Made by a program: the position numbers and the translations under genes. From the NCBI GenBank assembly GCA_023634235.1, contig JAMKCF010000001.1:4900758-4964757 (forward strand): a stretch of DNA of 64,000 bases, in the 5' to 3' direction. Positions 45,458 to 56,815 of the stretch are shown here, piece after piece. Each line of letters opens with the position of its first letter. Positions within the stretch are counted from its first letter, which is position 1. Origin of the DNA: Pisaster brevispinus. Lineage: Eukaryota; Echinodermata; Asteroidea; Forcipulatida; Asteriidae. Below the pieces are notes generated by a model. The model was given only the letters and a program-made list of their open reading frames with translations, was not told where the DNA came from and did no database searches.

Positions 45458-46854
45458 CTGGGGCGCTGTACTCCTTTTTAAAAATTTTTTGTCATTCTCG
45501 GTTGTACTAGCGCCCCAGCGAAATTCTGTATCTCGACCGTGATATGGCGGTTTGCTGTGATTGTCACAGCACAAAGCCAAAAAGAAATGCCCCAAAATGA
45601 CAAAAACACCCAACGAAATAGCTTGAAGACCGGCTACTGGCCTCTCCATGTGTTAAAGATGCAACATCAGGCATGAAATTGTACTCTCAGTAATTTATTG
45701 TGCTCTGATTTTATTATTATATTATTGCCGCTGATGCATTGTGGGTAGTGGATTTAATCAACGACTGTTTATAAACGCCTGGTTACGGGAGTGAGTCGGC
45801 GCACACATGGTGTCATAGCATAGCTACTCCGTGGTATGAGCAATAACTTTGACAGAATAGGAATTTCACAATGTATGACGTGCAGCTAGCGGAAAATACG
45901 ATTTTCTTCTCGGTACTCACTGTTGCTCGCTGTTTGTTTGCTGATCACCCCTTTCACAGAATGGTTTGTCCGAACCTGTTGGCTCGGCAGGTCGTCGGCT
46001 GGTACCTGCGCTCAGCGCTGGTGAACCAATATTAAAGCGTTGAACATATCGTGAGAGGTCACACCGTGTGCTGCGACAGCAAAACAACAGCGAGCAACAG
46101 TGAGTAGCGAGTGGAAAATTGCATTTTTGAAGAAATTGTTGATTGTAACTCAAAAACAAGGCAATACAAGCATTATGAATGTATATTAAGTGTGTGGGGA
46201 AAGTTTTTTGTGTATAGTACAAAGGAAACTGAAGTTATTGATGGCGAACGATCGTAAAATTTTCACCTATCAACGCCGATTTTAAAAACGTATAGCGTTA
46301 AGGAGGCCCAAAATATTAGACCCCAATAAGGCTCACAGGAGCCTCATAGTTTCTAGAAGTAGGAGGTAGCTATGCTATGACACAATGTGTGCGCCGACTC
46401 ACTCCCGTAGCCAGGCATTTATAAACAGTAGTTGATTTAATCCACTACCCACAATGCATCAGCGGCAAACCGGCACATGATCACAAAATTTACCGAGCGA
46501 CGACGACGTGGTAGGCAGGGCACCCGTCCAATATAAGACAGTCATCTAAGAAGTGCGACGTGAAGGATGGTCTCGGCGACTGTCTTAAAAATCATCATTT
46601 TAGAGCACAACAAATTACTGAGAGTACAATTTCATGCCTGATGTTGCATCTTAAACATATGGAGAGGCCAGTAGGCGGTTTTCAAGCTATTTCGTTGGGT
46701 GTTTTTGTTATTTTGGGGCATTTTTTTGTGGCTTGGTGCTGTGACAATCATAGCAAACCGCCATATCAAGGTCGAGATACAGAATTTCGCTGGGGCACTA
46801 GTAGGCTACGACCGAGAATGACAAAAATCGTAAAAGTGGAGTACAGTGCCCCAG
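45458..46854. mobile_element. 1.4-kb foldback element with long imperfect inverted arms
   Basis: Ends CTGGGGCGCTGTACTCC and (inverse) CTGGGGCACTGTACTCC. The arms, about 45458-45830 and 46365-46854, pair over about 370 bp, including GGTCGAGATACAGAATTTCG and ATGCATTGTGGGTAGTGGAT texts. An inner pair (TCACTGTTGCTCGCTGTT near 45919 and its inverse near 46089) adds a second hairpin. No credible coding frame. Confidence 0.75.
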
Positions 46855-47633
46855 TAAATGTTTGTATACTTACTTACCTATAAATTGAGGCAACCATATA
46901 ATTGTTGCATAACCAATACCAGGACAAGGATGCTTCCAAGAAGGAGGGTGAAGCAACAGCACGAAATTCGCTTTTGCTGAATTAATGCCCTCTTTCGATA
47001 GCTACAATGTGTACAAACGGACCTTTGTGGCTGGGTTTCACCCAATGTTTGCCACTCGGTATTATCAACATGCACTAAGGTGCTGTCTCTGTGTGATGGC
47101 AATACTGCCAGATCCTCAAAGGACTGAGAAATTACATTACGGAAAGATGTTTCGGCAATGTTTTCCTGCATGACTTTCTGTTCCTTTGCAATATTCCCCC
47201 TCCCCACTTTAGTCTAAGCCCAGCAGAGGCTATTAAAACACTGATTAAGCAAATTGCAAGGCTTAGGCATGCAGCCTGCACGTCGTAGGCTTTGAATTTG
47301 CAGAAGTGAAGCAAATACTTTACTAGCAAACTAGGCCTACAGGTAGACTATACTAGGCCTACACAATGCACTGAGTTTTTAGATGTCACACAAATAGAAA
47401 AACACTCACCGATTATTTGCTTTACGGGGCATTTAGCATCTCAGTTTGTCTTGTGGGATTTTGACTTGTTAACATGACACACAGTGATGAGTACTGCCGC
47501 AAGTCATTCTTGTAGGGTACTGATGTGGTGCTAACAACAGAGGGCGCTATACGGCTCTGGGATAAGGGCTTGACTAGCCCTGTCACACATCCATGCAGCG
47601 TGTGAAATTAAGCATAGTGCTCATAAGACCGCC
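46855..47633. other. No gene supported
   Basis: A 109-codon minus-strand frame (46878-47207) ends beside a good donor, but it has no recognisable domain. The rest is unremarkable. Confidence 0.35.
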
Positions 47634-47815
47634 TTGCGGGGTATCACTTTTTTATTTTTTCTAAAGATCAACCAAGGTCATAAGGGCTGAACCAGAGAGT
47701 TTCTTTGTGGGGCACCACTTTTGTACCCCACAAGTTCTAGCTACCCCACAAGGATAACATGTAGTTGACATGGTACCCCATAAGTATGCATGTGTAAGAA
47801 CACACACACACACTC
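47634..47815. repeat. Right terminal/subterminal repeat zone of the candidate large element
   Basis: CTTGCGGGGTA (47636), TTTGTGGGGCACC (47703), TACCCCACAAG (47725, 47743), GGTACCCCATAAGTATGCAT (47770) and a closing (AC)n at about 47800-47815. Read as the reverse complement, the order GTGTGTG, GCATACTTA, GGGGTACC matches the left zone at 34110-34178. Confidence 0.5.
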
Positions 47816-49138
47816 TGTTACTATAAAGACAACTCTCTTCCCAACCACTATTTGGTAAAATGACCGATGAACCGTTTTTTGTAATTCTTCAGTATTTTGT
47901 TTTACTCACAATGCTCGAAGAACTTAAAGTTATTCACAGAGGAATGATTCAACATATTACCCTATGATTATCAAACATCAGCCATGACCGTGTCTAGCTA
48001 TAAAAAAAAAGGACATACCTTCAGTTCAGATCAGAAGTATTGCGATCCGTGGTAGAGCACAGATATTGCCGGTCGTGCCTGCAGGTAACATCTGATGCGG
48101 TAACTGTATGCTGGATGGCGTACTGTGGCGGGTGGTTTGCAAGCGTGAATATGCCCATAAAAAAGCAATTTCATTATCACGGTCAATATAATCTTCCCTG
48201 TTTGAGGTTTATTGAGATTGTCATTGAAGTGGATCAATATGGACACCTAGGAAAGCGAAGTAATTATCCCATCGATTCTCCAGTGTAAAAAAAAAAGGAG
48301 ACCGAAGGACTGCGCCAAGAGTCGCGCTTTTGCTTTGCCGAGCTCAACTGATTAGAAAATTATGAAAATAAATCGAAGAACGAGTGGCGTTTACCGCAAA
48401 CTGTTGATTTCAGTTCGACACTGTCGTTCAGCCCGGCAAGCTCCGCCTTTCCACGGTAGTTGCATGAAGTGACAAATGTCGCGCTCTTGCCGTGTCGAGT
48501 CGAATGAGTCTTCACAATTCTTCACAGCTGCGCAGATTCCATTACTCTGAACGTTCTCGTTGATAGTAACGTAGCTTGAAGGATTATTGAGGAGTTGGGG
48601 GGGGGGGGGTTAACTTCTGAATGGAACAAACATATTCTGGGAATTTCAAAATCAAACGCGTGTATTTTGTTTGACATCAAATAAAACAAATGAAACAAAA
48701 TTTAAGTGGAAAACGCTTTTAGATCTTGCATTTAAGCTTGAGTGTCACAGCTCAATTCGATAGGAAGAGACAAGACCAGTGGCATAGCCGGGATTTGTTC
48801 GGTTGTGGTGTTGGTGATGGGGGGGAGGAGTGGGGAGCACAAGGGGGATTGGTTTTAAGCGGGGGGATTGGTTTTAAGCGGGGGGGGGGATTTTCCAGTT
48901 GGGGTGACACGGTTTTATTTTGGAAGGGGACGTTTCGGGGGGCCACCGTACTTTTATGAGATTTGTTGTGGCTGCGGTAGAGATTCTGATTGGGATCCTT
49001 CACTGCCTTTTGATTATACAAACACGATTTTGTTGTATCTCTTATTTTCATTTTTGTGTGCGAACACTATCGCGATTTCAATGTAGGGGCACGGGGGGGG
49101 GGGGGGCACTACAACTTTGTGGGGGAGGGGGGCAGTTG
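47816..49138. other. Repeat-derived spacer, no gene
   Basis: 48305-48520 is a diverged relative of the left part of the GTAAGGCCCGCGC MITE (GTCGCGCTTTTGC..., CAAGCTCCGCC...). 48735-48760 repeats the GAGTGTCACAGCTC text of unit A. G runs lie at 48598-48610 and 48820-49135; 48781 has a CAGTGGCATAGCC hAT-like end without a clear partner. Confidence 0.45.
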
Positions 49139-49303
49139 CCGCCTTGCCTCCCCCATAGCGGCAAGTGACACCCCCCAGCTCCCGTCAGCCCCCCTCCCCC
49201 TCGTAGATCACTTCCACATATTGTGACTTTCCCAATAATCCATTTAGATTCAATAACTATAATTAGCTTTTTTGGGTGTTGACACTTGTTTTACTTTATT
49301 CTG

Positions 49304-50025
49304 GTAGGCCTGCGCTAATCGTCGCACTTTTGCCGTGTCGAACTCAAACAATTAGACAATGATATATTAAATTCCACAAAAGAACGACATTTAGCGCAAA
49401 TTTATGATTCAAGTTCGACACTGCCGTGAAGCACGGCAAGCTCTGCAGTACAGCACGGTAGTTACACGATGTGGTGACAAACGTTGCGCTCTTGCCGCGT
49501 CAAATCAAATCGAATTCTCAGTCGGGCGATGCTCTCTGAAGTACGCATGCGCAAAGCTTTTGTCAATGGTTGTTTGTGTGTGTTCTAATAATGTGATCGT
49601 TCTCCTGTTTAGTACCGTAGCTGGGGGTATTCCGGGATAAGATAAGAAACAACTTCTGACTGGAACAAACCTAATTTGTAGATTTTAAAAATACTCAATT
49701 TTGTTTGACACTCTTGAAAACTGACGACGAACGCCACTCAACAACGATGGTAATAATTAGGTAAACCTAAGTGGGGAACACTATCATCATTGTGTTGTCA
49801 TTACTATTTGAGTCTCACAGCTCGAATTACCATCATGGAACATGACTCTTTAGAAATTTTCTCCCGCGTCACCATTTTAAAACACTTACAGGGCGGCAAA
49901 CTATTTGTTTTTAATAAAAAAAAAACGACGTTTGTCACCGATTCGTTTTAAGTGCCGCACTGTTTGCCGTGCAAAAATCATTTACGTTCGACACGGCAAA
50001 AGTGCGACGTTTAGCGCGGGCCTTA
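49304..50025. mobile_element. MITE with ~40-bp ends (GTAGGCCTGCGCTAA type), copy 1
   Basis: The left end runs GTAGGCCTGCGCTAATCG and then CGCACTTTTGCCGTGTCGAA. The right end is its inverse with small changes (GTAAGGCCCGCGCTAAACG by complement). Inside are several variants of the TTCGACAC...GCCGTG text. Noncoding. Part of direct repeat B. Confidence 0.7.
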
Positions 50026-50036
50026 TAACTGTGTAT

Positions 50037-50037
50037 G

Positions 50038-50066
<29 letters not shown>
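50037..50066. repeat. Poly-T tract and other homopolymer runs
   Basis: Long T run here; matching runs at 53331-53352 and 51917-51941, and an A run at 32590-32612. They mark A-tailed or slippage-prone points within the repeat belt and are likely to be length-variable. Confidence 0.7.
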
Positions 50067-50070
<4 letters not shown>

Positions 50071-50183
50071 GAAATACCCCAAACAACAACACTACCGCAC
50101 ACTGTTGTAGTATTGTACAATTCCATACATCACTTTTAAACTGTTATCAACATTCTTTTTTCCGTTTTTTTTTCTAAACCCCG

Positions 50184-50560
50184 ATGTCTAAGTGTCAAGT
50201 TCAAATCGAATGGCGACTTAAAACAAACGCCATATTGAATTTTAAGTGTTTTTGTGTGAGATTGTATTTACTTTCTGAGGCATGGGGAGGTATCAATGTA
50301 TATTCGGTTTGCGGTAACACCATGTGTAAATCTACTAGCTGTGTAGATTTGTTCAAAGGTAACTAGGTCTTGCTTTCTTGTTTGTTTACCTTGTATTACT
50401 GCTACATTTTGAAGTTTCCAAGATGACGAGGGGAGAGCAGGATGTTTTCTTACCTCTCAGGTCAATTGTAGGTAAAACAAAGCCAGGTGATTTTCTTTGT
50501 CCGCTTTTAAAAATCATTTGTGCAACCTCCAAAACTGGGACAAATACATTACAACTTTAA
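50184..50560 (+). other. Two small repeated frames, not called genes
   Basis: Frames at 50184-50366 and 50378-50560 recur in copy 2 (53477-53659, 53671-53853) with few changes. Conservation follows the DNA repeat and no domain is recognised. A residual transposon gene fragment is possible. Confidence 0.25.
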
Positions 50561-51054
50561 GGGAACTGAAGGGTAATTCTTGACGGAATATTTGTGTCGA
50601 TGTAAATATAGTCTGCTAAGTGTCCCGTTAATAATTAGCGTTTTCACTCCGTTTTATGATACAGTGCCGCCATGGCTAAGCGCAATTAGTATTTTTTAGA
50701 ACTAATGTAGTAACCAAGAAAGCGCGCAGAACACAATAACGTGAGCTCTCTGTCGTGTATGCATGTTTGAAGCTTTAGAAACAACAATTAAATTGCCTGA
50801 ATTGTTGTGAAGGGAACAGGAAGCTTTTTTAAATGGCTTATTGGAAATTAATTTTTTTCGAGGGTAACCATTGTGTTGCCTGCGACAGCACCACTGGAAG
50901 TACGATTTGTCTATTGAGGAAATTGTTGTCATCAATGACCGCGTTCACACTTGATCCGGCAATGATGTGAAAAAAAGTTTCATACCCTGGGTGTAATACA
51001 ATTTAACAGACTGTACGAAAATTTAGTAGGTGAGCCACACGACGGCCAGGTGTT

Positions 51055-52425
51055 ATGTCATAGGTGTTATGTCACCTCATGGTGTAAGTTTCACACATTG
51101 AAAGAGGGCGGGCGCTGTAACAAGTAGTGACCTCATTATAATAAGATTAGTATTTGGAAGCTTGGTCTCCAACATATTCCATACATCATGAAAACTACAA
51201 AGTTTGAAACCTGCAGAAAATAGCGTAGCGTGCCGCAATGTTATTTACCACACAGGCCATAGGACAGGAAATGTGGAGAGAGAAATGCGTTGACAGAAAG
51301 TTGGGACATTTTTTTCCCTTTTTTTTCTTCACAATTGATGCTGTAGTGTTTTCAAAATGTGGTGCCGTGATGCAATTTCATACACATTGCACATACTATT
51401 TGTGGAAATACCTTGTACGTTGATTAGTTGTAATGGCATTGGATAACTATTATACAAAAACGTATGTTTTAAAAATTATTTGTGTATTAACTTAAACTGA
51501 AATATGTTTTTTGAGACATGGCCTTAACATTGGTTAGTTAAATATTTATATCATTATAATTGAGTCAATTATTTGGTTATGTTCAGCTATTTGTGTTTTA
51601 TATTTAATTACATGACTTATACTTTGATATGGCATATATTATGTACCGATAGGACGCTGTAAAGTAAACTCTACATGAATCATACTACGGATACAACAGA
51701 CGTTTGTTACTGTGCATGTACCAGGTCTTCATCAGCGCGCTACGCGGGACAATATTAGGGGTAATTTGTCAGTGGGGGGTGGGGGATCATGCTTTTATCT
51801 TTGAAGGAGGACGCTGCACTGTGCCACCATCCTCTTATGTAATGTTGTGGCCGCGATAGCGATCTCGATTGCGATCGTTCACTGCATTTGATGATACAAA
51901 AGCGCACTTTCTTATTTCCTTTTTTTTTTTTTTTTTTTTTTGAGCGCTTTTTTGTGGGGGAAGGGGGTCACCTGGGAGGGTGGGCGTGTCCCCAGACCCC
52001 CCCTTGGCAATGCCACTGCCAGAACCCCTTCCCCTTTCTTCGTATTCCCGCCAGGAAAATTAAACAGACAAAAGGCTATAATTTTAATCTAAAAATGTGG
52101 ATTAAAAAGGCCCGTGAGTTTCCTGGATTGCAAAAGAGAGCATTGTTTATATCAAAATAGATGGATATGCCGGGCGATTCATCTGGTCATGAACACTTCA
52201 GTCCTAAAATGATACGCGTCTGCTCATTCTTTCATGTAAAATGCCTTACACTCCAGACGAATATGTACTCTGGTTAGAATGCTGATTCTAAAACAAACGG
52301 CTAGTGTGTGACCCCTTTTATATTAGCAAATTGATCCCACTTTTAGAAATACTACAACAACAAAATAATAACAATAATAAGAAGAAGGGTTAACAATAAG
52401 GTGAAGAACTCTTCTGGATTACACT
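51055..52425 (+). mobile_element. Repeat unit A, copy 2 (internally deleted)
   Basis: Matches 29685-30204 plus 32036-32760 and then jumps directly to the 33755 text (AACTCTTCTGGATTACACTA). It lacks the nested insertion and the THAP segment. At 51768-52017 it contains a G/C-rich section with CAGTGGGGGG and CTTGGCAATGCCACTG ends, resembling a hAT-like insertion present in both copies. Confidence 0.6.
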
Positions 52426-52429
52426 AGAG

Positions 52430-54226
52430 CCGCCTTGCCTCCCCCACAGCGGCAAGTGACCCCCCCCCCCCAGCTCCCGTCAGCCCCCCCCCCCCCCTCG
52501 TAGATCACTTCCACATATTGTGACTTTCCCAATAATCCATTTAGAGTCAATAACTATAATTAGCTTTTTTGGGTGTTGACACTTGTTTTACTTTATTCTG
52601 GTAGGCCTGCGCTAATCGTCGCACTTTTGCCGTGTCGAACTCAAACAATTAGACAATGATATATTAAATTCCACAAAAGAACGACGTTTAGCGCAAATTA
52701 TTGATTCAAGTTCGACACTGCCGTGAAGCACGGGAAGCTCTGCAGTACAGCACGGTAGTTACATGATGTGGTGACAAACGTTGCGCTCTTGCCGTGTCAA
52801 ATCAAATCGAATTCTCAGTCGGGCGATGCTCTCTGAAGTACGCATGCGCAAAGCTTTTGGCAATGGTTTTTTGCGTGTGTCCTAATAATGTGATCGTTCT
52901 CCTGTTTAGTACCGTAGCTGGGGGTATTCCGGGATAAGATGAGAAACAACTTCTGACTGGAACAAACCTAATTTGTAGATTTCAAAAATACTCGATTTTG
53001 TTTGACACTCTTGAAAACTGACGACGAACGCCACTCAACAACGATGGTAATAATTAGGAAAACCTAAGTGGGGAACACTATCATCATTGTGTTGTCATTA
53101 CAATTTGAGTGTCACAGCTCGAATTGCCATCATGAAACATGACTCTTTAGAAATTTTCTCCCGCGTCACCATTTTAAAACACTTACAGGGCGGCAAACTA
53201 TTTCTTTTTAATACAAAAATCGACGTTTGTCACCGATTCGTTTTAAGTGCCGCACTGTTGCCGTGCAAAAATCATTTAAGTTCGACACGGCAAAAGTGCG
53301 ACGTTTAGCGCGGGCCTTATAACTGTGTATGTTTTTTTTTTTTTTTTTTTTTCTTTTACAAAGAAATACCCCAAACAACAACAATACCGCACACGGTTGT
53401 AGTATTGTACAATTCCATACATCACTTTTAAACTGTTATCAACATTCTTTTTTCCGTTTTTTTTTTCTAAACCCCGATGTCTAAGTGTCAAGTTCAAATC
53501 GAATGGCGACTTAAAACAAACGCCATATTGAATTTTAAGTGTTTGTGTGTGAAATTGTATTTACTTTTTGAGGCATGGGGAGGTATCAATGTATATTCGG
53601 TTTGCGGTAACACCATGTGTAAATCTACTAGCTGCGTAGATTTGTTCAAAGATAACTAGGTCTTGCTTTCTTGTTTGTTTACCTTGTATTACTGCTACAT
53701 TTTGAAGTTTCCAAGATGACGAGGGGAGAGCAGGATGTTTTCTTACCTCTCAGGTCAATTGTAGGTAAAACAAAGCCAGGTGATTTTCTTTGTCCGCTTT
53801 TAAAAATCATTTGTGCAACCTCCAAAACTGGGACAAATACATTACAACTTTAAGGGAACTGAAGGGTAATTCTTGACGGAATATTTGTGTCGATGTAAAT
53901 ATAGTCTGCTAAGTGTCCCGTTAATAATTAGCGTTTTCATTCCGTTTTATGATACAGTGCCGCCATGGCTAAGTGCAATAAGTATTTTTTTAGAACTAAT
54001 GTAGTAACCAAGAAAGCGCGCAGAACACAATAACGTGAGCTCTCTGTCGTGTATGCATGTTTGAAGCTTTAGAAACAACAATTAAATTGCCTGAATTGTT
54101 GTGAAGGGAACAGGAAGCTTTTCAAATGGCTCATTGGAAATTTATTTTTGTCGAGGGTAACCATTGTGTTGCATGCGGCAGCACCACTGGAAGCACGATT
54201 TGTCTATGGAGGAAATTGTTTTCATC
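52430..54226 (+). repeat. 1.8-kb direct repeat B, copy 2
   Basis: Second copy of 49139-50934, offset by about 3.29 kb in the same orientation. The main differences are in the homopolymer lengths and a few substitutions. Confidence 0.85.
52601..53320. mobile_element. GTAGGCCTGCGCTAA-type MITE, copy 2
   Basis: Same element and same flanks as 49304-50025, so it was copied together with repeat B and is not an independent insertion. Confidence 0.7.
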
Positions 54227-56224
54227 ATAAAATTATCAACCACCATTACGTTTCTTTTGGTAACCGTTTTGTTGCCAGCTAGAAGGTAAAATTTAATCCT
54301 GGATGAAATCCAAAAGCCAAGTTTTCTTTTTATGCCCATGTCAATCGGTAAAAAGGCATTTAAAGCTGAACACTTTTTAAAACCCCGCATTGTTTTTTTT
54401 AACACTAAATGACACTACTGCTCACCTCTCGAGTTAACAGTATTTAATTAAAAAAGTCGGTACTCCGCCATTTTGTAAAAAAAAAATTAATAAATAAATA
54501 ATCAAGTTCTACAACTACACGTAGCCAAAAAGCTGGGGTTTGTTTTTCGCTAACACAATCCAACACTGACCCGCTTTCCAGAAATTCCCATAGGAATTGT
54601 ACAGCAATTACTCAACCTTGCTCAGTTGTGTAAACCAATTTGGTTGAATTTGTTTTGTTCAGTCAAAGGGTCTATGTCAAGATATTTCTCAGTTGTACTG
54701 ACTATAGCGTTGCCTAATACCCGACATGTGTGTCTATTAATATTACACTGTTCTTCTCACAACAACGAAAGAAAATAAACTAGACAATTAAGTTCAGTTT
54801 CACTGTATTCTTATTTACAATTCTGTGCACATCATTATTTATAATCATTTATCTACAAACATTCTTAGTACCAAATTCAGTTGATAAATACTTACAAGTT
54901 GTCACAAATTTATATACAATCACAATATAATTATTAGTTGTTGAGTACTTCCAACCATCTCAGTGGCTATAGTAACCATAAGCCAAGTTAGTAACAGTAA
55001 ACTTGGTTCACCAAGTTGGGTGCTGGCTCCTAAATGTGGGTGAGGGTAGTCACGGCCGCTCACTTGCCACGCCCTTGGCCTCTTCAATCGGTTTGGCCTT
55101 CTCGTCTCTCTCTCTCTCTCTTTAAAGCCTTTCTCAGGATGAATTTTCAGAACAACTCAGTAATAACTCTTGGCTCGGAACTCTTAGCTCGGAACTCGGA
55201 ACTTGGAACTCTTAGCTCAGACCTCAGAACCATCTATAATAATTAAAACAATCAAGGAAACCCGAAATAATATACGGTCGTATTGCTAGAACACTTTCCT
55301 TAAAACAATACTCAACAAAATCAGGTAAACGAAGTCTTCATTTTGAAATAAGCCAAAATATCTGTGACTATCAGTGACATCATTCATAAATATTTACAGG
55401 CCAGATCTATTAAACAATTCTTTCATTAATCAAACAACCTGCTCTTTGTATTTAGGTAAAGTACAATGAATGCTATTGTCTAAAATCAAAACTGTGAAAC
55501 TTAGAATTAAATAAATATAACTTACGATTTCTACATCATGGTGAATCTTATCTGTACAGCGGCAACACTGGCCCTGACGATTCTCACAAATAGACGATTG
55601 CACTCGGCAATGCCTTCAATAATTAGACCACTACAAAAGTAATGTCTTCAAAAGTCGCTGCCCAAAATTTACGTCTGCTATAGCTGTAGCTACGCCTGAT
55701 GACAAAATTCTTTTAGAGGCACGATCAAATCATATAAAACTCACGTCTTTCTCATTCTTGATTCCAAAATCATCTGATCACCTTCTCTCTCTTTTTCTCT
55801 CTCTCTTGGTATACTCTAACTTAATTCACCTGTTCGCGACTGTTGTCAACGCAGGTCCCTAGCAACTATTGTGAATTTGAATTGTTTCTGTATGATGCAA
55901 AGTACATCTTTCTTCAAGCACGACAACCATGGTTTAAGCAATTGCTGGTTAAAAATAAAGTTAGATCTAAAGTAAAAAGCTGCATGCTGCATGCTGCATG
56001 CATCGCTAAACGCTGCTACTGTGGTTTCCTGGGAAACACAATCGAGGGATTAATATTTCAGAGAACTACGGAATTGCATAATAGGATTACAAGGCTACTG
56101 GGAACAACTGGGTTACACAATGGAAGTACACAGCTACTGGGTTACACAATGGAAATAAAGTTTCACAGACTCTTCTATTAATCCAATAGGGGTGTTCGGA
56201 TAATATTCTGACAGTCTATATCTT
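54227..56224. other. No gene; short tandem and simple repeats
   Basis: (CT)n near 55103-55120, a GGCTCGGAACTC-type tandem at 55170-55225, GCATGCT repeats at 55981-56005 and a CTGGGTTACACAATGGAA pair at 56108 and 56137. No frame with recognisable content. Confidence 0.4.
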
Positions 56225-56337
56225 TGGGTGATTTTAAAGTGATTTGGTTCTTCAAAAAAATGGAATACACGCTAAATAAAACTGTTACTCAGTAAGTAAG
56301 GCAAAGTGAAATGGTGTATTGTTTTATGGTGTCACGC
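56225..56337 (-). repeat. Dispersed ~125-bp repeat, copy 3
   Basis: Reverse complement of the 8823-8944 family, from GGGTGATTTT to GTGTCACGC. Confidence 0.55.
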
Positions 56338-56369
56338 ATACCACGCCATACTCTTTTCGCCAACACGGG

Positions 56370-56815
56370 ATCCAAAAAAGTCCCGACCAATAGAGTTGCC
56401 CTAGTCACCACCTACCACCCTAAACTACCCAAACTCTCCACAATCTTCAATGGCAGAATGAATATTCTCCATTCCTCCAAGAGGTTGCGCTCAGCAATCC
56501 CTGACAACCCCATGGTTTCATTCCGCCGCCCAAAAAAACCTGGGAGACATTCTAGTCAGGGCCAAATTTCCCCCAGGTACAGGCCAAACACCACCCTCAA
56601 CAGAGATACAGGGTTGTCACAAGTGTACCCGCTTAATTGTAGAACTTGTCTCTACATCAAACCTGCACTTAAAGTGAAGTCATAGCACTGGCTATTCTAA
56701 CATTATCAAGACCGACTCCCTATGTAGCACACCCAGTGTGGTCTATGTTAAATCATGTAAAATAAGTGGACTACAGTATGTGGGAGAGACTAAGACCAAA
56801 CTCATGGAGGCGTGA
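56370..56815 (+). pseudogene. Penelope-like element relic (linker plus GIY-YIG endonuclease part)
   Basis: Frame 1 (to 56685) reads ALVTTYHPKLPKLSTIFNGR, then FRRPKKPGRHSSQ and CRTCLYIKP. After a stop, the next frame (from 56702) reads SVVYVKSCKISGLQYVGETK. The VVY...C..C/G..YVGET pattern is the GIY-YIG nuclease motif that follows the reverse transcriptase in Penelope-like elements. It is broken by a frameshift and ends soon after. The RT itself is missing, so the copy is dead. Confidence 0.7.

Larger units (their letters stand above)
49139..50934 (+). repeat. 1.8-kb direct repeat B, copy 1
   Basis: 49139-50934 and 52430-54226 are almost identical over their whole length (about 1796 and 1797 bp). 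Both contain a complete MITE, a long poly-T tract and the same small frames. The ends are not TG...CA, so they are not obvious LTRs. They flank 1.5 kb that includes repeat unit A copy 2. Confidence 0.85.

Noticed and set aside
46878..47207. First exon of the recombinase gene ending at the strong donor at 46877
   Set aside because: The phase-compatible frame before the donor is short, has no ATG and shows no related motif; kept only as a possibility.
53477..53853. Small duplicated genes in repeat B
   Set aside because: The similarity is explained by the DNA repeat; the frames have no recognised domain and no sign of codon-level constraint.
49139..54226. LTR retrotransposon
   Set aside because: The direct repeats do not begin TG or end CA, there is no gag/pol frame between them, and no primer-binding site was seen.
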